Of a stretch of DNA of 7,925 bases, positions 5,733 through 7,925 are shown piece after piece. How positions within the stretch are numbered: position 1 is the stretch's first letter; each line of letters starts with the position of its first letter. This DNA comes from Bacteroidales bacterium (GTDB lineage: Bacteria > Bacteroidota > Bacteroidia > Bacteroidales > WCHB1-69): the NCBI GenBank assembly GCA_028683685.1, contig JAQUHH010000101.1, forward strand, positions 1 through 7,925. The letters are read 5' to 3'. A program made the position numbers and the translations under genes. A model generated the notes under the pieces. It was not told the origin of the DNA and searched no databases. It saw only the letters and a list, made by a program, of their open reading frames with translations.

Positions 5733-6794
5733 TTATCTTTTTTTCAAACCTAATAGAAAATCTAACACATCAATGCCATCTGCATAGTCGTTCCAGCTTG
5801 GATTCTGAGCTTCTCCAAATCGTATTGGGGAAATTGCTTCATCCTCACAAACAATGCATTGTAAATTATTTTTGGCTTTATTAAGTGTTGTTATTAAATC
5901 TTCTTTAGAGTTATATTCTTCCCAATAAATCACCGATAATGGCGATGATAATTGTGAGTTTTCTTTTATCATAAAAAATCCAGAGTCTAAAAAGGGTTCT
6001 TTGTTGATTAAATAAATGGATTTGTAATATTCATAATTGTTGAAATATTTATGATGATTCAATAATATTTTTTCATAACTAAGAAAAGCTTCTATCAGTT
6101 TTTTAACAGGGAAATGGAGTGGAATATAAATTTTTGAAACATTACGACATCCCATTCCAAAATATAAAAATATATCATCGGCTAATTTCTTTAAATCGTT
6201 TTCGTTTTCATTTCCTGTTACAACTGCTACGCTGTTTCTATGTCCTCGGATAATGGAGGGGTATTTTGAAAAATAATATTCGAAATATCTTTTTGTATTA
6301 TTGCTGCCAGTGGCAATAATGGCATCGAAATTTTCTAATTTGTCATTAGCAAATTCGATAAATGGAAGAAAATCCGAATCAATTTCACATAAAATTTTTG
6401 ATATTTCAGAAATTAATGGATCTTTTGATGATTGTTTAATGAGAATTTTATGACCACTTATTAAAACCGACAAAAAATCATGAAATCCTACCATGGGAAT
6501 GTTTCCAGCCATCACAACAGCAATGGTTTGTGCTTTGTCTTTGTTCAATTCTATGGTGCTGTAATGATTTGTCCATTTTTCAAGCAACTCTATACTCAGG
6601 GAACTCCCAATTTGTTGAAACGTGTATTGGATGTATTCTTTAATAAACCATGGATTTTCAATGTGAGTATTTTCTATTAATGCAATTAGTTTTCTTGAAA
6701 TTTCTGGATATTCCGAAGAAATTTCGTTTTTGGAGGCTTGCACTAATAATTTACCTAATGTGGCAAAACTATCTATTTTCTGTTCTAAATTCAT
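5733..6794 (-). CDS. Acyl-CoA reductase, LuxC family
   Basis: A 353-residue protein of the LuxC / acyl-CoA reductase family, related to aldehyde dehydrogenases, that reduces fatty-acyl-CoA or a similar thioester to an aldehyde with NAD(P)H. Supporting segments are VVMAGNIPMVGFHDFLSVL (93-111) then HKILIKQSSKDP (115-126), the dinucleotide-fold piece IIATGSNNTKRYFEYYF (159-175), RGHRNSVAVVTG (183-194) and the active-site segment GMGCRNVSKIYIP (213-225), in which Cys216 should carry the acyl thioester. There are no luciferase genes nearby, so this is not a lux operon. Non-luminous Bacteroidetes commonly carry such a gene with unknown substrate. It is transcribed away from a Crp/Fnr regulator, with promoters that overlap, so that regulator may control it. 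Shorter than Vibrio LuxC (about 480). Family confident, substrate unknown. Confidence 0.85.
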   Translation of the reverse strand: MNLEQKIDSFATLGKLLVQASKNEISSEYPEISRKLIALIENTHIENPWFIKEYIQYTFQQIGSSLSIELLEKWTNHYSTIELNKDKAQTIAVVMAGNIPMVGFHDFLSVLISGHKILIKQSSKDPLISEISKILCEIDSDFLPFIEFANDKLENFDAIIATGSNNTKRYFEYYFSKYPSIIRGHRNSVAVVTGNENENDLKKLADDIFLYFGMGCRNVSKIYIPLHFPVKKLIEAFLSYEKILLNHHKYFNNYEYYKSIYLINKEPFLDSGFFMIKENSQLSSPLSVIYWEEYNSKEDLITTLNKAKNNLQCIVCEDEAISPIRFGEAQNPSWNDYADGIDVLDFLLGLKKR

Positions 6795-6816
6795 AAATAA
6801 TCATACTTATTTTTAG

Positions 6817-6846
6817 CGAAATTAATGAAATTGAATCAAACTGCAA
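6817..6846 (-). promoter_or_regulatory. Probable promoter of the acyl-CoA reductase gene
   Basis: On the minus strand TTG (6846-6844), 19 nt, then TAATTTCG (6824-6817), one mismatch from TAnnTTTG. The leader would be about 20 nt. It overlaps the plus-strand promoter of the divergent regulator. Confidence 0.55.
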
Positions 6847-6849
6847 TTT
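6828..6849. promoter_or_regulatory. Candidate operator shared by two divergent promoters
   Basis: AAATTG (6828-6833) and CAATTT (6844-6849) form an inverted repeat with a 10-nt spacer, and each half contains the -33 TTG of one of the two opposing promoters. Inside is the short palindrome TTGA-A-TCAA (6831-6839), which has FNR-like half-sites but too little spacing for a classic Crp/Fnr box. A dimeric regulator binding here would cover both promoters. The size and position fit autoregulation by the adjacent Crp/Fnr protein; that link is inference. Confidence 0.35.
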
Positions 6850-6862
6850 TTATTTATCTTTG
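6831..6862 (+). promoter_or_regulatory. Probable promoter of the Crp/Fnr-type regulator
   Basis: TTG (6831-6833), 21 nt, then TATCTTTG (6855-6862), a perfect TAnnTTTG box with a slightly long spacer. The -7 box covers the TTG at 6860-6862, which therefore cannot be the start codon. Transcription would begin around 6867-6870, a few nucleotides before the ATG codons at 6872 and 6875, giving a leaderless or nearly leaderless mRNA. Confidence 0.6.
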
Positions 6863-6871
6863 AAAAAAAAA

Positions 6872-7540
6872 ATGATGCACGCAAAACTATTATTTTGTCC
6901 TTTATTTAAAGGCATTCCGCCCATCGAAATTGATGATATTTTGCAATCTGCACCCAATCAAGTGCTAAATTTTAGCGATAAAGAACTGCTGCAAATGAGG
7001 GGTGATGTTGTTAATGAATTATGGATTGTTTTGGAAGGAAGCGTGAAGGGAGAAATGATTGATGAAATGGGAAAGCTTGTTAAGATAGAAGATATTCATG
7101 CGGGCTTTCCGCTGGCTATTGCATTTGTATTTAGTCAAAACAACCACTATCCAGTAAATATTAGTGCCGTTGGAAAAGTAAAAATGCAGAAAATTCCCAA
7201 AAAATCAGTGCTTATAATGATGCAAAAAAACCATCTTTTTCTTCAGAATTTTTTGACATTAATTTCAAATAAAGCCAAGTTTTTAAGTGATCGTATTTAT
7301 TTTTTGTCCTTTAAAACCATCCGCCAAAAAATTGCTCATTATATATTGGATGAATTGGGGGCAAATGATACTATTTTTATGAAATCATCTCAACAAGAAT
7401 TAGCCGATTTTTTTGGAATTGCCCGCCCGTCCTTAGGTCGAATTTTTAGCGAATTGGAAAGTGAAGGAATTATTAGAATGGAAAAAAAGGTAATCTACAT
7501 TATCAATCGCAAAAAACTGGTTGAAACAATGCGTAGCTAA
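6872..7540 (+). CDS. Crp/Fnr-family transcriptional regulator
   Basis: A 222-residue regulator counted from the ATG at 6872. The open frame reaches back to a TTG at 6860, but that codon is part of the promoter -7 box, so ATG 6872 or 6875 is chosen. Residues about 6-110 form the effector (cyclic-nucleotide-type) beta-barrel, beginning CPLFKGIPPIEIDDIL and including LWIVLEGSVKGEM. A long dimerisation helix follows (about 111-140). The C-terminal winged helix has its helix-turn-helix in SSQQELADFFGIARPSLGRI (172-191). The RxS/RxT cAMP-contact motif is missing and there is no FNR cysteine cluster (one Cys only, in CPLF), so neither cAMP nor a 4Fe-4S sensor is indicated; the ligand is unknown. It diverges from the acyl-CoA reductase gene, its most likely target. 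It could belong to a nitrosative- or oxidative-stress subgroup, but this cannot be decided here. Confidence 0.9.
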   Translation: MMHAKLLFCPLFKGIPPIEIDDILQSAPNQVLNFSDKELLQMRGDVVNELWIVLEGSVKGEMIDEMGKLVKIEDIHAGFPLAIAFVFSQNNHYPVNISAVGKVKMQKIPKKSVLIMMQKNHLFLQNFLTLISNKAKFLSDRIYFLSFKTIRQKIAHYILDELGANDTIFMKSSQQELADFFGIARPSLGRIFSELESEGIIRMEKKVIYIINRKKLVETMRS

Positions 7541-7925
7541 AAACTGTTTTTATAAATCCTTAAATCCGCAAAGATTTTTTGACACCATTGTTTTTGATAA
7601 TTTTTTCATTTGAAATATTTTTTTTGAAGAATAATCTGATTTTTCAACAAGATATCAACTTAAATAAGTTTGCTTCAAGAGATCAAATTCATGATTTTTT
7701 TGTTCAAATAACTTTTCTGTATTTTTTTGCAACCTTATTATGATGAACTAACTTACAGTATTATAAAGTATTGAAAATCAGAAGTTAATACATGTTCTAT
7801 AGTTTCGAAAAGGCGTAATTATCCCATACTCTTTGATTTTGTTAAATATTTCTGCTGTTTCTTGTTTACCGTATCAACTCGTATGGTTGATTGGTGAATA
7901 TTTTCAACACCCATTGCCTGCCGCT
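7541..7925. other. 385-nt stretch without an intact gene; possible decayed coding remnant
   Basis: No complete gene is visible. One minus-strand frame (7873 down to 7550) is protein-like between a few stops, with segments such as AEIFNKIKEYGIITPFRNY, KLFEQKNHEFDLLKQTY and YSSKKIFQMKKLSKTM, interrupted by TGA, TAG and TGA and ending at TAA 7550-7552. Another minus-strand frame is open from the right edge to 7819 (GVENIHQSTIRVDTVNKK), and a frameshift near 7850-7870 would join it to the first. A plus-strand frame open from about 7803 to the right edge is an alternative. The strand is very A-rich, which alone can make frames look lysine-rich, so I do not call a pseudogene. No clear terminator follows the regulator gene. 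Confidence 0.35.

Noticed and set aside
6860..6871. TTG start codon extending the Crp/Fnr protein by four residues
   Set aside because: The TTG is part of the -7 box TATCTTTG, and two ATG codons follow directly.
7564..7580. Possible terminator after the Crp/Fnr gene (AAATC, 6-nt loop, GATTT, then T-run)
   Set aside because: The stem is only 5 bp and AT-rich; a T-run is common in this region, so the signal is not distinguishable from background.
7665..7672. TAAGTTTG on the plus strand as a -7 promoter box
   Set aside because: There is no TTG about 19 nt upstream and no gene start downstream within the window.
1..7925. CRISPR arrays, tRNA/rRNA genes, insertion-sequence ends, attachment sites
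   Set aside because: No regularly spaced direct repeats, cloverleaf-like segments or terminal repeats flanking a transposase were found on reading the window.

Overview
The window is AT-rich (roughly two-thirds A+T by eye) and carries a Bacteroidetes-type, probably flavobacterial, chromosomal segment. Three things point there. The protein variants are typical of that phylum: an alternate GlmU-like protein, a short NfeD paired with FloA, and a zinc-less type B L31. Shine-Dalgarno sequences are absent. Four promoters match the Bacteroidetes primary-sigma pattern, TTG/TTTG, about 19 nt, then TAnnTTTG, exactly or with one deviation; a fifth has a perfect -7 box but a poor -33.

Layout, left to right. 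Positions 1-1182 hold a tight minus-strand operon, clpS-nfeD-floA, with gaps of 2 and 3 nt and floA cut by the left edge. A promoter at 1206-1235 drives it and sits inside an 11-bp-arm inverted repeat. Lon protease (1269-3719, minus) is complete and has its catalytic residues. Its 149-nt upstream gap holds two alternative stem-loops instead of a recognisable TAnnTTTG promoter. Next come the GlmU-like sugar-nucleotide protein (3869-5098, minus) and a 295-nt gap that contains a -7 box and a 60-nt terminator hairpin. After these lie rpmE2 (5394-5666, minus, with its own promoter) and an acyl-CoA reductase of the LuxC family (5733-6794, minus). A Crp/Fnr-type regulator (about 6872-7540, plus) diverges from the reductase, and their promoters overlap back to back. 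The last 385 nt hold no intact gene, only a stop-interrupted minus-strand frame that may be a decayed coding remnant.

Functionally the left half is about protein and membrane quality control. ClpS delivers N-degron substrates to ClpAP-type proteases, Lon degrades misfolded proteins, and NfeD/FloA organise membrane microdomains. The middle serves cell-envelope precursor synthesis and translation. The right side is a putative aldehyde/acyl-CoA enzyme probably controlled by the divergent regulator. I see no mobile element, CRISPR array, tRNA or rRNA, and no convincing undescribed multi-gene system. The most interesting points are the lon leader structures, the shared divergent promoter and the ClpS-NfeD-FloA linkage.
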